From assembly GCA_030248135.1 (NCBI GenBank), contig JASANC010003012.1:22828-86827 (forward strand): a stretch of DNA of 64,000 bases, written 5' to 3'. The translations under genes and the position numbers were made by a program. The notes below the pieces were generated by a model. It ran no database searches. It saw only the letters and a list, made by a program, of their open reading frames with translations, and had not been told where the DNA came from. Below are positions 46,243 through 57,592 of the stretch, piece after piece (the first letter of the stretch is position 1; every line of letters starts with the position of its first letter). The DNA comes from Theristus sp. LFF4_11 (taxonomy: Eukaryota; Nematoda; Chromadorea; Monhysterida; Xyalidae).

Positions 46243-46640
46243 AATGAAGCGTAGGATATAACTGTAGCTGAAAAAATGCAACATCGCTTAGATTTTTTCT
46301 ATTTTCTTTTAGTCGATATGACGTAAATTGCTGTTGTGTGAGTGTAACTATTATGTTATTGTTATGTTATCATGTGGCCAGTCTAGTTTTGTACAATAAA
46401 TAAAATAGAATCGTCTTTTTTTTATTTTTTTTTAAATTCAAAAATCAAAGTTGTGCTAAATCAATCAGGGAGTTCGAAGAACCACATATGCAATCGCCTC
46501 CCGAATGACTCCCGTATGGCGGAACATTCCAAATTTTGTTTGGGTGACCTCATTTACCCCTTTTCCAAACCGTTACCATACCTCTTCTTGTGTTTTGACC
46601 CCCATAACGTCACTAATTGTCCCCAGCCCAAGTGAAAATA

Positions 46641-46776
46641 CCGTATTACCTCTATTAACCCCCCCCCCCCAAAATTAAACCCCCCCAAAAATAAACCCCC
46701 ACCCCCTCGACAAGTTTCCAAATAATCCCCCCCCCCAAAAATAATCCCCCATGGGGGTTTATTAGAGGTAATACGG
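46641..46776. mobile_element. Family G miniature element, 136 bp
   Basis: The ends CCGTATTACCTCTATTAACC and GGTTTATTAGAGGTAATACGG are near-perfect inverted repeats flanked by TA. The middle is C-rich runs. It is a short internal-deletion form of 19075-20093. Confidence 0.82.
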
Positions 46777-46832
46777 TACACATACCGGCGTGAGATTCGA
46801 TCAATTCTGATGATGTGTCGCGACAGCAGGAC

Positions 46833-47837
46833 TAGGGTTAGGGGCTTTGAAAAAAAAAATTTTTTTTCGTTTTTTTTAAATTTGGATTTTTTTCAAACTT
46901 AAAAAAATTTGAAAAATTTTTCTTCTACTTTGCTCTGAAAATTCGATTTATGGCATAATTTTTTGAAAGTTCAAACCAAATTTTCTTCCCAACTTCTTTG
47001 TGTGCTTAGGTAAATGTCATTATTTGGTCATTTTGACCGACGTACTCTATGTTTTTCGATTTGGATGACTTCTAGAGTCAATTTTTAGCGTTGAAATGAC
47101 TTAACTGAATTGAAAAATCGTTTCAGAAATCGTTTTCTTGCAACTTAGAACATGTTTTTCAGTCGGTAGGCCATGAGATGAACATGATATTTTGTTGATT
47201 GGCGTATGTTATAGGTCTACAATGGAGTTGTGCGATATATTGTTAAACAATTGGAGCGGAGATGTTGGTTAATACCACATCACACGACCGTTTTTCAGAT
47301 ACCCGATAACATGGCCACATGTTAAAACTTGCGTGCTGAGCTAAACTAACGTGTTAAACTTGCGTCTGTCAGTTGCCCGCAACGTGATCGCGAAATCATG
47401 GTACGTGTTTTCGATACGATGATTTGAAGAGTGGGCTCTCGCCATGTGGCAGATAGGATAGCTGGTTGAACCTGAAAGTAAGTGTCTTGGGGGGGGGGCG
47501 ACCGGGTCGACAGGGGTTGCCGACTTAGCTACAGCAAACAAGAATTTTTGAACACAGTCAAATTTTGGTAATTTTCTAAAGAGGAACAACTAAGTTCAAT
47601 ATTCAAGTACACGTCGAAAATTGTCCTGTTTTACTGTTGAAAATGCAACTTTCCCTCTATGAAATGGACATAATTTCAATAAAACACGATTTTCGCTCTT
47701 ATAGTTTTCCGGATCGTTCTGAAAATAGTCTAGATGAACTCAGCTCGACGAGACGCTTCGAACGAACCTAACTTGTAAAAAAAAATTTTTTAAATTTTTT
47801 TTAATTTAAAAAAAAAATCCGGATTTTTTTCCCCTAA
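46833..47837. mobile_element. hAT-type element R1, copy 4
   Basis: It begins TAGGGTTAGGGG and is collinear with copies 2 and 3. The right end stops at CCCCTAA, short of the full CCCCTAACCCTA. The left flank is AGCAGGAC and the right flank AGGACACG, which fits a target duplication AGCAGGAC followed by a small deletion across the right terminus. Confidence 0.8.
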
Positions 47838-48229
47838 AGGACACGAAACGGCAACCAGACAACGTAACGCTTGCAAACGGAGCAGCTCGGACGCTCAAAT
47901 TTAGATTGCGAGGCGAATCGTCACCTTATCTGCATCGGAAATGGTAAGCCAACCTTTGGGACGCTCAAAAACTTCATCGCAGATGTTGTTGAAGCCTGAA
48001 ATCAGTCGGTAAAACGGTCCAAAATCGACTGCTAAAGGTTTCACGAGTTAATATCAAATTTTGTTGAACTTTCGAAAAATTGTGCCAAAATTGAGGTTTT
48101 CAGAGCATATTTTAAGAGGAAAATTTTTCGAATTTAAAATAATCGGCATTTTTGTTTTTTTTAATCGCTCTTTTTTTAAATTTTGATTTTTGTTTAACAA
48201 CCCCACTTCCCGGGTGCTTCTTTTTTAAA

Positions 48230-48720
48230 ACGCACGCGCACCTCGCATCCGCATGCTCGTGCTCATGCTCATGATCGGTTGGCCTGTCGTACTAAATCAA
48301 AGCACTGATGTTGGCAGACGTTGCCCAAACAAGCCTAAACCCAAACTTAATCCTAAAGCCTAATTCCAAGCTAAACATAATCCTGACCTAATCCTAACCT
48401 TAGCCAAGCCTTTTGAAGAAGGAGGATGTCAGAACAATTGCGTTTTGAACAAGTTGTTGTTGAGTGCGGAGCGTGTGCAGGCGCGCTAGTGGATCATGAG
48501 CATGAGCATGCCGATGCCCGTGCGCGTGCGCTTTAGTAATGAAGCTTTAGGTCATGATCCACTAGCGCGCCTGCACACGCTCCGGCCTCAACAAAAACTT
48601 GTTCAAAACGCAATTGTTCTGACATCTTCCTTTCTGACTGAAAAGACTTGGCTTAGGTTAGGATTAGGTTAGGATCAAGTAAGGCTGAGGATTAGGCTTT
48701 AGGATTAGGATTTGAATTAG
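48230..48720. repeat. Large imperfect inverted repeat with CCTAA/TTAGG-rich arms
   Basis: The left arm (about 48340-48510: CCTAACCTTAGCCAAGCC, then AGGATGTCAGAACAATTGCG, GTGTGCAGGCGCGCTAGTGG) is mirrored by the right arm (about 48555-48715: CCACTAGCGCGCCTGCACAC, CGCAATTGTTCTGACATC, GGCTTAGGTTAGGATTAGG). The loop is GC-rich. The outer arms contain degenerate TTAGG-type repeats resembling telomeric repeats. It is most likely a foldback element. I could not find clear target duplications. Confidence 0.7.
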
Positions 48721-48987
48721 GTCCGTTTAAACAATGTTCGACAACGACGGTGTCGGTTTTTAGAAAAGAAAAAAAAATTATTTTGTTATTTTTCATTGAT
48801 TAACAAATGTTTTTTGACACAGAAAAAATCAGCAAAACTGAGCCGCGTGCACCAGTATCGTTGTGTTGGTTTTGGCGGAGGGTGGAACTTCAGCGGCTCG
48901 TCGATCTCATTTTTTGCTGTTGGCCGTTTGTCGTTGTCGTCGTGGGCGCCAAAACTGTGGTCGTCCCCATCGCGGCATTTTCTTCAA

Positions 48988-51900
48988 ATGCCAAAGACAC
49001 GACGGACCGCCATTAAAGCGACGACTTCTCGTGAGCGCTCTGTCAAAAATGTGAAAAGCAAAAGCACCGCCACAGCAAATTCATCTGAAAAACCGAGCGG
49101 CGCGAACACCAGCGAAGCCAAATGCGACGTTGTTTTGATTTCCGAAGAAATACGACGACCGAACCAATATTCGAAAGCTCAACAGTCCACAAAGAAGGTG
49201 TGGGTGAGGCGCAAATGTCAATGTCATGTCAATGAATGTCAATAAAAACAAAAGGCATTCTCTCAGTCGGACACGCCAATACTGCACTTCAAAATTTCAG
49301 CGGTCTCCGTTGCAGAGCGCCACCAAGCATCGTTTTGTGCCGTACGCCCGTCGTGACCGCGCCGAGAAACGCGTATCCTCCGTCTGTATGACGTCATTCA
49401 ATGTGTTCAAAGAGCTCACGAGCACGTCAGCAGCGGCGCGCTCGACTGAGGAGAAGACGGAAACCGCGCAAGAAACGTTTGCGTCAGGCAGCTCCGTTTT
49501 GCTCGGCGACACCACCGACACGCCCACAGGTTGAGAGTTGCTATTTCACTGTGTGACTTGTGTGTTGCTGCTTTTGGTATTTGGTTAGCTGGTTTTTTTC
49601 TGTTTTAGTATTGCTGTCTTGTCTTTTGTTGCTTTACCACTTTCGTCAACGTGCTGATTGATTGGGCGGTGTACTATTTTGAATTGTGACTGTTGCACAA
49701 AGACACGAGTGGTGGTAGAACACAGAATGACAGCACAGGAAACTTTCAGTCTTTCTACATTCATCGCAAACATCAATGTCGCAAATTTTCTGTTTGTTCC
49801 CCAGGTGCCTCATTCGATCGTCGGCGATTCTTCAATGCACTCGATGCAACCGCCCATTCTGATCAGTCGCCAAACCGCGCACCCCCACCGCCTCCTATAT
49901 TCGATTTGACCAACGTGGAAGAGGGCGAAATTCTCGCGGTAGAAGAAGCAACCGTGAAACAGAGGGCGAAAAGCGCCGAAAAACGTGACACATGCGAACC
50001 GAGTCGAAAGCGACGATCGAATCAGCAACCGCCGCTGTTAGATTTGGCCGACATTGAGGTGATCTCTGATACTGAGACCGACGACGTTCAACCAGGTGGC
50101 CGAAGCGGTGTCGCGTTTGTGAGCGAAGTTTGTGACTCGACAGCGACTGCACATGATGAAATACTGAACGTTACAAAGCCACAGTCCTCTGAATCAACCT
50201 CGAAAAGCTGTTCGCAGTCGCAGCAACGAAGTGCCACAGGTCGCTTTTGTTTGCTGTTTTTTGCAATAGTTTCTCGATTTGTGGCCGATGACGCTTTGCT
50301 TCAATCGAATTTGTGCATTCATATTTCATTCAGCAATGTGACATTGTGATGGTTTCCTTTCGTTTTTTCAACGCCGCTTAGCTTATTTCGTCAAGAAAGT
50401 GTTTCTGCAAATTTTCCAGCGTTTGAGTTCAGCAGTGAAATTGAGTTTTATTGGTTGATCAGTTCACATCAGCCACTATGATTCGTCACCACCACAATCG
50501 CAAATCGTTTACAGCTCCCGCACAACGCACCCAGTCGCCAGGTGACTGCGCACAAACGTCCGTCACACCGCCAACGGCGGAAAATTTCGCCAGCCACCAC
50601 CGGCCGCCATGTCTTATGAACGTCAATTTCAGCCATTCTTACCCGACAATCAGTAAAACATTTCCGCACAAATCGCACAGCCAACCGAATCAAAGCGTAA
50701 TGCCATCATCGTTGTTTGCGGTGAACCCGTTCGGTGCGCGACCTTTTGACAATCCACTTTTCGCTCAACGACCTCCGCCGCCGCCGCCGCCGCCGCCGTG
50801 TACCGTCGCACACTTTCGTGCCCCGTTTCTCGCAGCGAGACTGCCGGTTTTCTCCGGGCCAACATCGGCGGCATTCCGCGCCGGCCCGACCGCTCCAAGT
50901 GTTCCATATTGCACGACGACGACGAATTTGAGAGTGCACTCGTCAGCGCAGCCGGAGTCAACGATTGGACCGGACAACATTTCGCGCGCATTCGCCGGTC
51001 GAATACCGGAGGCTGTGCGACGCTGGGAGGACGCGAGCATTCATGTTGGTGGTGGAGTTTTTTTTTGTTTTTGAAAACTAATGCACTTTTCAACACGCTT
51101 TTTCGCATAGTCTAAGCATGCGCAGCTCGCAGGCACACACACGCCCCATTTCCTCGGGAAAATGTGTGCTTTCGTCAGGACAGGACTGTACAATTTATCG
51201 GTTGAGTTGAACGTCGCATCTACTCATTGACTGTTCGGTTGCGGCGCTAATGGTCTGTTTTGTATTGCAAAGTCATTGCTAATCGAATGTCTTGATCAGA
51301 ATTTGTACCATGTTGTGGTGGTGGGTGCCATTGTAGTGTGTCTCTGTTCGCTAATTGCATAATACAATGCATCGTATTGTAATATGTGCCACGTAATATC
51401 GGCATATTGGCCGCCACTCGCATGGGTGGGCGTACACAAACGTTATCGTTGTGTCAACGACTCAACAGACATACACAGCACGTTATATCGACAAAATGCA
51501 CGTTAGTCGCTGTTCATAAATAACGCAGTTAATGTCAGCACAACGTGCATACATCCAGGCATTGGCGCACTTAATGTTATAGAGAGTATGCTGAACGCAA
51601 ATCGCGCTGGGGCGTTTGTGTTTGGGTACGTGCAGCATTTATGACTATAGTATGCAGACGTTTTCGACCGTGCTGTGTCTGTGCGTGTGCATTTGCATTT
51701 ATGACTATAGTATGCAGACGTTTTCGACCGTGCCGTGTCTGTGCGTGTGCATTTGCATTTCACTGCGATAAACGCGCGTTTCGGTGTTTCTGTGTGTTGT
51801 TACTGAATATTATGCTGCTATGTTCGCGTTTTTCAGTGTTGTTCTCCGCGGCCTCGTTTGTGTATTGGTAACAAACACAAGAACATTATTCATCGTGGTT

Positions 51901-54900
51901 CTCGGGTCGTTCTTTGCTTTTTTTCAACGTTTGACGAAATGTCATTTCGCATTAAAAAACTTCACCAAAACATTCCTTACAGTAATGCACATTTACAGGT
52001 GAGCAAGCCGTCATGCAGTGCCAGCGATGTGTTCCCATTCACCGTGTGCACGTACAACATCCTCTGTCAACGTACGATCGGCGAAACGCACTATCTGTAT
52101 CGCCACTTGCACAATCGGCCGCAACTGTTGTCCTGGCAACACCGATGGTCGTTGTTGTCGCGCGAGCTGCTCGAGCTCAACGTGGACGTGCTCTGTATGC
52201 AGGAGGTCCAGGAGGAGCACTACCACGCCGACGTGCAGCCGCTAATGGCGCAGATGGGTGCGTTTTGGTCTGGTGGTTTTTTCGTGAAGATTGGAGACTG
52301 TGTTGTTTGGGGTTGCGGTTGTTTTGCGCGTTTACTGTCACGGATTGATTGTGTATTGTTTTTTTTGGCTTGGCTGTGGCTGAATCGGTGGCTTGGCAAG
52401 ACGAGATACGGCAGTTGATGCTAAAGTTTCAGCACAGCTTTTTATTCGAACGAGACAACAATAGCAATGTAAGAAGGAGCGCCATGGACAGACCCACCAG
52501 ACTAGAGATGTCAAAAAAAAATTTCTTTTTTTTCTTTTAAAAAAATTTAAATTTTTTTTTAAATCAAAGTTGTTCAGAATTTTTCAGGGAGTCCGAATAT
52601 CACCATCTGAGGAGCCACCGACTTACCATATGATATGACCCCCACTCATATGGGAGGAGGGTGACCTCACCTTAGCTTCTAGGGAGGCTTCTATCTCACC
52701 TTAGCGGCATCGGAATTTGTTGAACTAGCCTTTGCGACGCTCAAGTACTTCAATGCGCGAGTCGATCATCACTCACCAAGGCTGAAAACAGTCGATAAAT
52801 CGATCCAGAATACCACCTGCAGCGTTGAAGACTAAGTGACAAGGTAAAGTCAAAGAAAATTTTTGTTGAACTTTCGAAAAATTATGCCAAAAACGGCATT
52901 TTCAGGGCACATTAAAGAAAAAATTTCAAAAATTTTTAATAAAAAAAGCTCATTTTTTTACTTTAAAAAAAATATAAAAATTTTTTTTTGACCGTTACAT
53001 CTCTACACCAGACGCACTAACCTTTGACCGATTATACAGTTGCAATTCAAACACTCACAGTGCTCACACTTTCCTTGACGCTCAGGCTACGCGAGTCTCT
53101 ACAACAAGCGCACCGGAGGCCGATCGGATGGTTGTGCGACGTTCTGGAGACTGACAAAGTTTGATGTGGTTGACTATCGACGGGTGCAGTACTACCACGG
53201 ACAGCGAACGCTGTTGGACAGGGATAACGTTGGTTGGTGGCGCACTGTTGGCATTTGTACTTCATTTCAAGACAACAATTTTTTTTAGTAGTTCGAGAAA
53301 AAAATTTCAAGAAAAAGCCCCTACCGGTTTCAGTAGCTCGAAGGTTGTTTTGTTGTTGTTGTTGTTGTTGTTGAAATTTTTAGGCGATGTTTTTAGCCAG
53401 GGCTAACGCAGAGAAGCGTACAGAACGCCTCTGAATAGGGTGCCCATCGAGTGTTCTGTCATTAAGTGCCTATACACCCCTCGGGGGGGCTCGATCCCCC
53501 GAGCGCACAGAATAGTTTTACGCACTACCACCAGGCCACAAGGGTGACAAAACTCCTCCGGCGGTGTAGTGTGGTATATATCATGGTCATCATATTTTCA
53601 ATTTTAGTTTTGAATCGGAATGCACCGAACTACAAAGTGTCGCATTTGTTTCTTGCCAGCCATTCTGGTAAAACTGCGTCCAAAGCCGGCCGACACTCGT
53701 CAGCACACCGACAATCCCACTCCGCCCAGCAACCAATCACAGACGGATCTCTTAATAGCGAACACACATCTGCTCTACAATCCCGGCCGCGGTGACGTGA
53801 AATTAGCGCAATTGGCTGTTCTGTTTGCGCACATTGACGAGGTTGGTCGTCTGCGCTTGCACCTGCATACAGTCGAACTCAATAACATACCCAACTAGCT
53901 GATTGGTTGATGCATGCAATCTGTGCACGAATTACTGTGTTCGCCTTAAGTTTGGTTTGCACAGAAACAGAATGCATGCATCACGTGACCACCAACCAAT
54001 CAGCTCGTTGCATATGTCATAGAGTTCGACTGTACAGTCGAACTGACAAGAACAGCTGAGTGCGGTTGCTTTTGAATCGGGCGCACACTGATTGGTCGTA
54101 TCAACTCGATGCAGCCAATCAGCGTGCCACATTCAAATGTTCCAGTGTGCAAACTGACAGGTCTGTCCAGCGCAAGCAGTGTGACGTGTGAGGTCTGAAA
54201 TTTTTTGTTGAACTCTGCAGAAAATTAAGAAACAATTATGTGTGTGAGCGAATAAGAATCATTCGAAACAGAGTTTAAAGGGGTTCAGCAATTAGTTTTT
54301 TTGTGCGTACGCACGGGCACGACACTTAAAAAAACAACCACACGATTTGGAAATCATGTCGTGTGTGCTATCTTAGTGCATTACGGACACGATTAGTTTG
54401 TGCGCGCGGGATTCAGAACAAACGTCTGTGCGTACGGACAGAAAGTTACAAATGGTGTTGATGCCATTATGGATGATGTCATTGCAGATGGCTGCTGTTG
54501 CGAATGTGCCCGCGGAGTCGTCGTCCGCCAGTCAATACTGCGCCGTTCTACTGATGGGTGACTGCAATTTTGAGCCGCTCAGTCCGTTGTACCGTTTCAT
54601 GTTGACTGGGCGCATTCAGTATGCTGGCATGTACGCGGCCGAGCTGTCCGGACAGGTGCGGCTTTGCGAATATTGGCATCAAAAGCGCGCTTCCTGCCTG
54701 ACACGTTTCTGTGCATAAGTAGCTGGTTGATTGGCTGTGCACTTCAATCGACTGTTTACAATGTACAGTCGAACTCTGAATTGGCAATCAGCTGATTGGT
54801 TGGTGATCACATGGATATACGCATGCTTTCTGTGCAGGCATTGCTGCGGTAGGGGGGGGGGGCGAAGTTTGGTTTGCACAGAAAACATGATCACCACCAA

Positions 54901-56747
54901 CCAATCAGCTGATTCGCTATAATTCAGAGTTCGACTGCACGCTGATTGCAATTGGAATGAGATTTGTGTGTCAGGTATAATGTGCGCACAAAGGCAATGA
55001 TGGAGCACAACTCACAAGTAACTTCCACGAAGTCTGGATGCTTTTTTTACCCGACAGGGCAAGGCGCCGACGGTGCGTATACCGCGAAAATTGTTGCCAG
55101 AAGACGCCAATTTGACGTCAACATGTCAGTTCTCGCATCGAGCCCGCGACGGTACGGTACAGCAAATTTTTTATACAGTATGGCCGAATTAATGAGGCAG
55201 TCCATCAAGGCGGGATCAGCCGCAGACTAGGAGTTGTCTTTCTCAAAAAAGCCAACACAATTCCCAATCATGTGTACAAGGGATAAAAAATGAACAGAAT
55301 AGCGCGGATAATCCATTAGTTAAAAAAAACGCGTCAAATTTGGCACACAATTCAGTTTCTGAACGTCTTTTTTCTTTCATTCAAAATTCGCGCGCTCCTT
55401 CCACCCTGAAAAAAGCTGCCATGTTTAAACGGTCATACCGTACCTCCTTTATACCAAATTTGTACCAAACCAAGTCTACTACAGTATGGCCAAATAAATG
55501 AGGCAGTCCATCAAGGCGGGATCAGTCGCAGACTAGGAGTTGTCTTTTTCAAAAATGCCAACATAATTCCCAATCATGTGTGCAAGGGAGAAAGAATGCA
55601 CAGAACAGCGCGGATAATCCATTGGTTTTCAAAAACGTGTCAAATTAGGCACGCAGTTTGGTTTCTGGACATCTTTTTTCTTTCATTCAAAATTCGCGCG
55701 CTCCTTGAACCTTGAAAAAAGCTGCCATGTTTAATCGGTCATACCGTACTAAAAACTGAATGATCCAGCTAATCAGCAGGTATAATTTTTTTGCATTCGT
55801 GTCAAGAAAATACGACAGGTAAAATGTGAAAAAAACGACATTTTATTTTTATTTCTCAGACGCCAACCAAGATGGTCAACTGAGTCACGCTCTAAATTTT
55901 GTCTCCGTGTATCGTCATCTGGCTTCGAACAACAACAACAACAACAATAGATTGGATTACGAATTGTCGTCGTTTCACGCAGATCGCTCCATGGTCGATT
56001 ACATATTCTATGGTTGGTGGGATATTCCGGTTTTTTTTCACATTTCGGTCGGATGGCGTGTTTGCTTTTGGTAAACCGGCTACTCTAGCCATTCTGCTAG
56101 TCATTTGTGTTTCTTTGTGCTGTGCTGGTGCAGCAACTTTTCAGTTCAAAAGTGCGCGCTCTTCAGAACAGCACATTATATTCAAGGACGGTTGTGGATG
56201 CATCTAATATCAGGTATAACCGAATCGGAATCTGCTCTCCATCGATTGCGTCTGCTGGCGCATCTTAAGCCGCGTTTAGCAATTAGTTTTTTGTGCGTAC
56301 GCACGGACACGACACGTAAAAAAATGGCCACGCGATTTAGAAATCGTGTCGTGTGTGCTATCTTAATGCATTACAGACACGATTAGTTTGCGCACGGGAT
56401 TTAGAACGACGTCTGTGCGTACGGACAGAAAAACTAAATGGTGTTTCCGCCGACAATTCCGTTTCAACGACCGACATTTTCTCTAAAAAAACGCAAAACT
56501 TGCAGGCGTTCGCTCAAAGGTGGTTCGCGACGAGAGCGCACTGGCGCGGCAGCAAACGACCGGTCGAAGCAGAACAGCGGCCGCACGGCTCGTCCTTACG
56601 AACGTCATTGAGAGCCGCCTTCGCTGCGTGCAACGCCTGTCGCTGCTGTCTGAAACAGCGCTGCTGAAGTCGGTCGGTCGAATGCCGAACGCGTATTGCG
56701 GCTCCGACCATGTGCCGCTGATGGCGAAGTTCGAATTGGATCTGTGA
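48988..56747 (+). CDS. ANGEL-like: Angel-type CCR4/exonuclease-endonuclease-phosphatase protein
   Basis: Eleven exons are proposed: 48988-49197, 49301-49529, 49805-50239, 50473-51044, 51999-52257, 53086-53232, 53660-53841, 54488-54655, 54994-55156, 55860-56012 and 56506-56747, about 919 residues with all phases closed. The N-terminal 480 residues are low-complexity, Ser/Pro-rich and specific to this lineage. RRWEDASIHV leads into the nuclease domain, which tracks human ANGEL2: VCTYNILCQRT, YLYRH, DVLCMQEVQEEHY (catalytic Glu), GGRSDGCATFW, LLDRDNVAILVKLRPK, IANTHLLYNPGRGD, AVLLMGDCNFEPLSPLY, DRSMVDYIFY and CGSDHVPLMAKFELDL (catalytic Asp-His). Family role: RNA 3' processing, including 2',3'-cyclic phosphate removal by ANGEL2. 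The usual GDFN is GDCN here; Asp and Asn are kept. The acceptors of exons 4 and 9 are the least certain. Introns carry a hAT-type element, a SINE, M2, M3 and M4 MITEs. Confidence 0.9.
51637..51756 (+). repeat. 60-bp tandem duplication in Angel intron 4
   Basis: Two adjacent 60-base units start GCATTTATGACTATAGTATG and contain GCAGACGTTTTCGACCGTGC. They differ by a single base (GTGCTGTG versus GTGCCGTG). They are non-coding as far as can be seen. Confidence 0.88.
52503..53005. mobile_element. hAT-type element (TAGAGATGT ends), 503 bp, in Angel intron 5
   Basis: The ends are TAGAGATGTC and ACATCTCTA. A perfect 8-bp duplication CACCAGAC lies at 52495-52502 and 53006-53013. Internal blocks (GTTGAACTTTCGAAAAATTATGCC, T/A runs) echo the R1 core, so the two families probably share ancestry. 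The degenerate stretches at about 46413-46500 and 47840-48200 look related. Confidence 0.85.
53343..53552 (-). mobile_element. tRNA-derived SINE, copy 3 (antisense), in Angel intron 6
   Basis: It starts with a (GTT)n tail complement, then TTTTTAGGCGATGTTTTTAGCC, GGGGGGCTCGATCCCCCGAG and ACCACCAGGCCACAAGGGTGAC. It matches the copies at 13858 (inverted) and 58563. Confidence 0.82.
53870..54032. mobile_element. MITE family M2, copy 2, in Angel intron 7
   Basis: The ends CAGTCGAACTCAATAACATA and TATGTCATAGAGTTCGACTG are flanked by TA. A second, truncated end (CAGTCGAACTGACAAG) begins immediately after it at 54035, so the right TA was reused or a second copy inserted next to it. Confidence 0.78.
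54281..54460. mobile_element. MITE family M4, copy 2, in Angel intron 7
   Basis: GCAATTAGTTTTTTTGTGCG and GTGCGTACGGACAGAAAGTTAC ends match 15590-15775. It ends about 28 bases before exon 8. Confidence 0.7.
54766..54937. mobile_element. MITE family M2, copy 3, in Angel intron 8
   Basis: CAGTCGAACTCTGAATTGGC pairs with GCTATAATTCAGAGTTCGACTG. The centre has a G run and the GTTTGGTTTGCACAGAAA block shared with other M2 copies. Confidence 0.78.
55176..55440. mobile_element. MITE family M3, copy 2, in Angel intron 9
   Basis: It is nearly identical to 43293-43557 and to the adjacent copy 55482-55746. It is TA-flanked and starts 19 bases after the exon 9 donor. Confidence 0.82.
55482..55746. mobile_element. 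MITE family M3, copy 3, in Angel intron 9
   Basis: It has the same orientation as copy 2 and is separated from it by about 40 bases. CAGTATGGCC and GGTCATACCG ends, TA-flanked. Confidence 0.82.
56271..56451. mobile_element. MITE family M4, copy 3, in Angel intron 10
   Basis: CGTTTAGCAATTAGTTTTTTG and CAGAAAAACTAAATGGTG ends; it is the closest of the copies to 15590-15775. It ends about 55 bases before exon 11. Confidence 0.72.
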
Positions 56748-57592
56748 ACTGTTCAAGATCTTGAGGCGGAGGTTTAGTTTTGAGGCTCGTTTCTACCTGA
56801 CGTATGCGCAGACGTACGTCGACGTACGACGGGTATGAACGGTAGTATGCAATAACACGGGATCTAAAGTGACGTGCCGTATGCGCATACGTCAGGTATA
56901 AACTTGCCTTTAGATTCGGTTAGAATTTAGTTTTTTTTCTTGTTTTGTTTTGGTTTGTTTTCCGGACTGTTTCAGTGGTGCATTTTGTGGACTGGTGTTT
57001 GTCTCGGCTGACCAACAGTGGAGTGATTCTCTTATGTTTTGTAGCACGCGCATGCAGGTTTTTTTCGTGAAAATCATCACCCTGAGATCTGGACTCTGTG
57101 AGAAACTTCTTTTTACGTGAGATTCGAATTTGGTTAACTTCTAATGTGAGCCGTTTTTATTTTACAAACACCGAGTTTTTTGTGCCAAAATCAAAATTTC
57201 TTGCATGGTGCTCACCAAAATTGAATTTGAATGAATTGTGAACGTCCTATTGTTGATAACTTTTTGCAAGAGCTTGTTTTATTGTGTGTACAAATATCAT
57301 ACTAGATGTCAGTCGGTTCATTCATTTTATGTTCTGGAACCTTTTGTGGATTGGAGAGTTGACTTGAATAAACTGATTCGGCGATTCTGCCGCTGGATGC
57401 CATTTTTGGTGTTCATTGATTAATTTGGTGAATACCATTGTCAATTTGACCCAGTCGCAATTTTGTGCGATTATTTGTCTGATTAATGATTTGTTGATTT
57501 TTGCCACTTGATTTATTTTGTGGAAGACAATCAAGAGGAGTTTTTTCGGCTTGCAGCATTTCAAATTTCCATGTGATCTTGCCAAGCCAACA
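56748..57592. other. Spacer between the Angel-like gene and the thioesterase
   Basis: It holds the 3' UTR of the Angel-like gene and the upstream region of the thioesterase. A short inverted pair CTGACGTATGCGCAGACGTACG and CGTATGCGCATACGTCAG lies at about 56796-56900. No gene was seen. Confidence 0.55.

Larger units (their letters stand above)
46243..48987. other. Transposon-filled spacer between activin-like 2 and the Angel-like gene
   Basis: It contains the 136-bp family G element, R1 copy 4 and a degenerate R1-related stretch (about 47840-48200), followed by a large inverted repeat (about 48230-48720). Some 260 bases before the Angel start codon are probably promoter and leader. No other gene was recognised. 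Confidence 0.6.
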
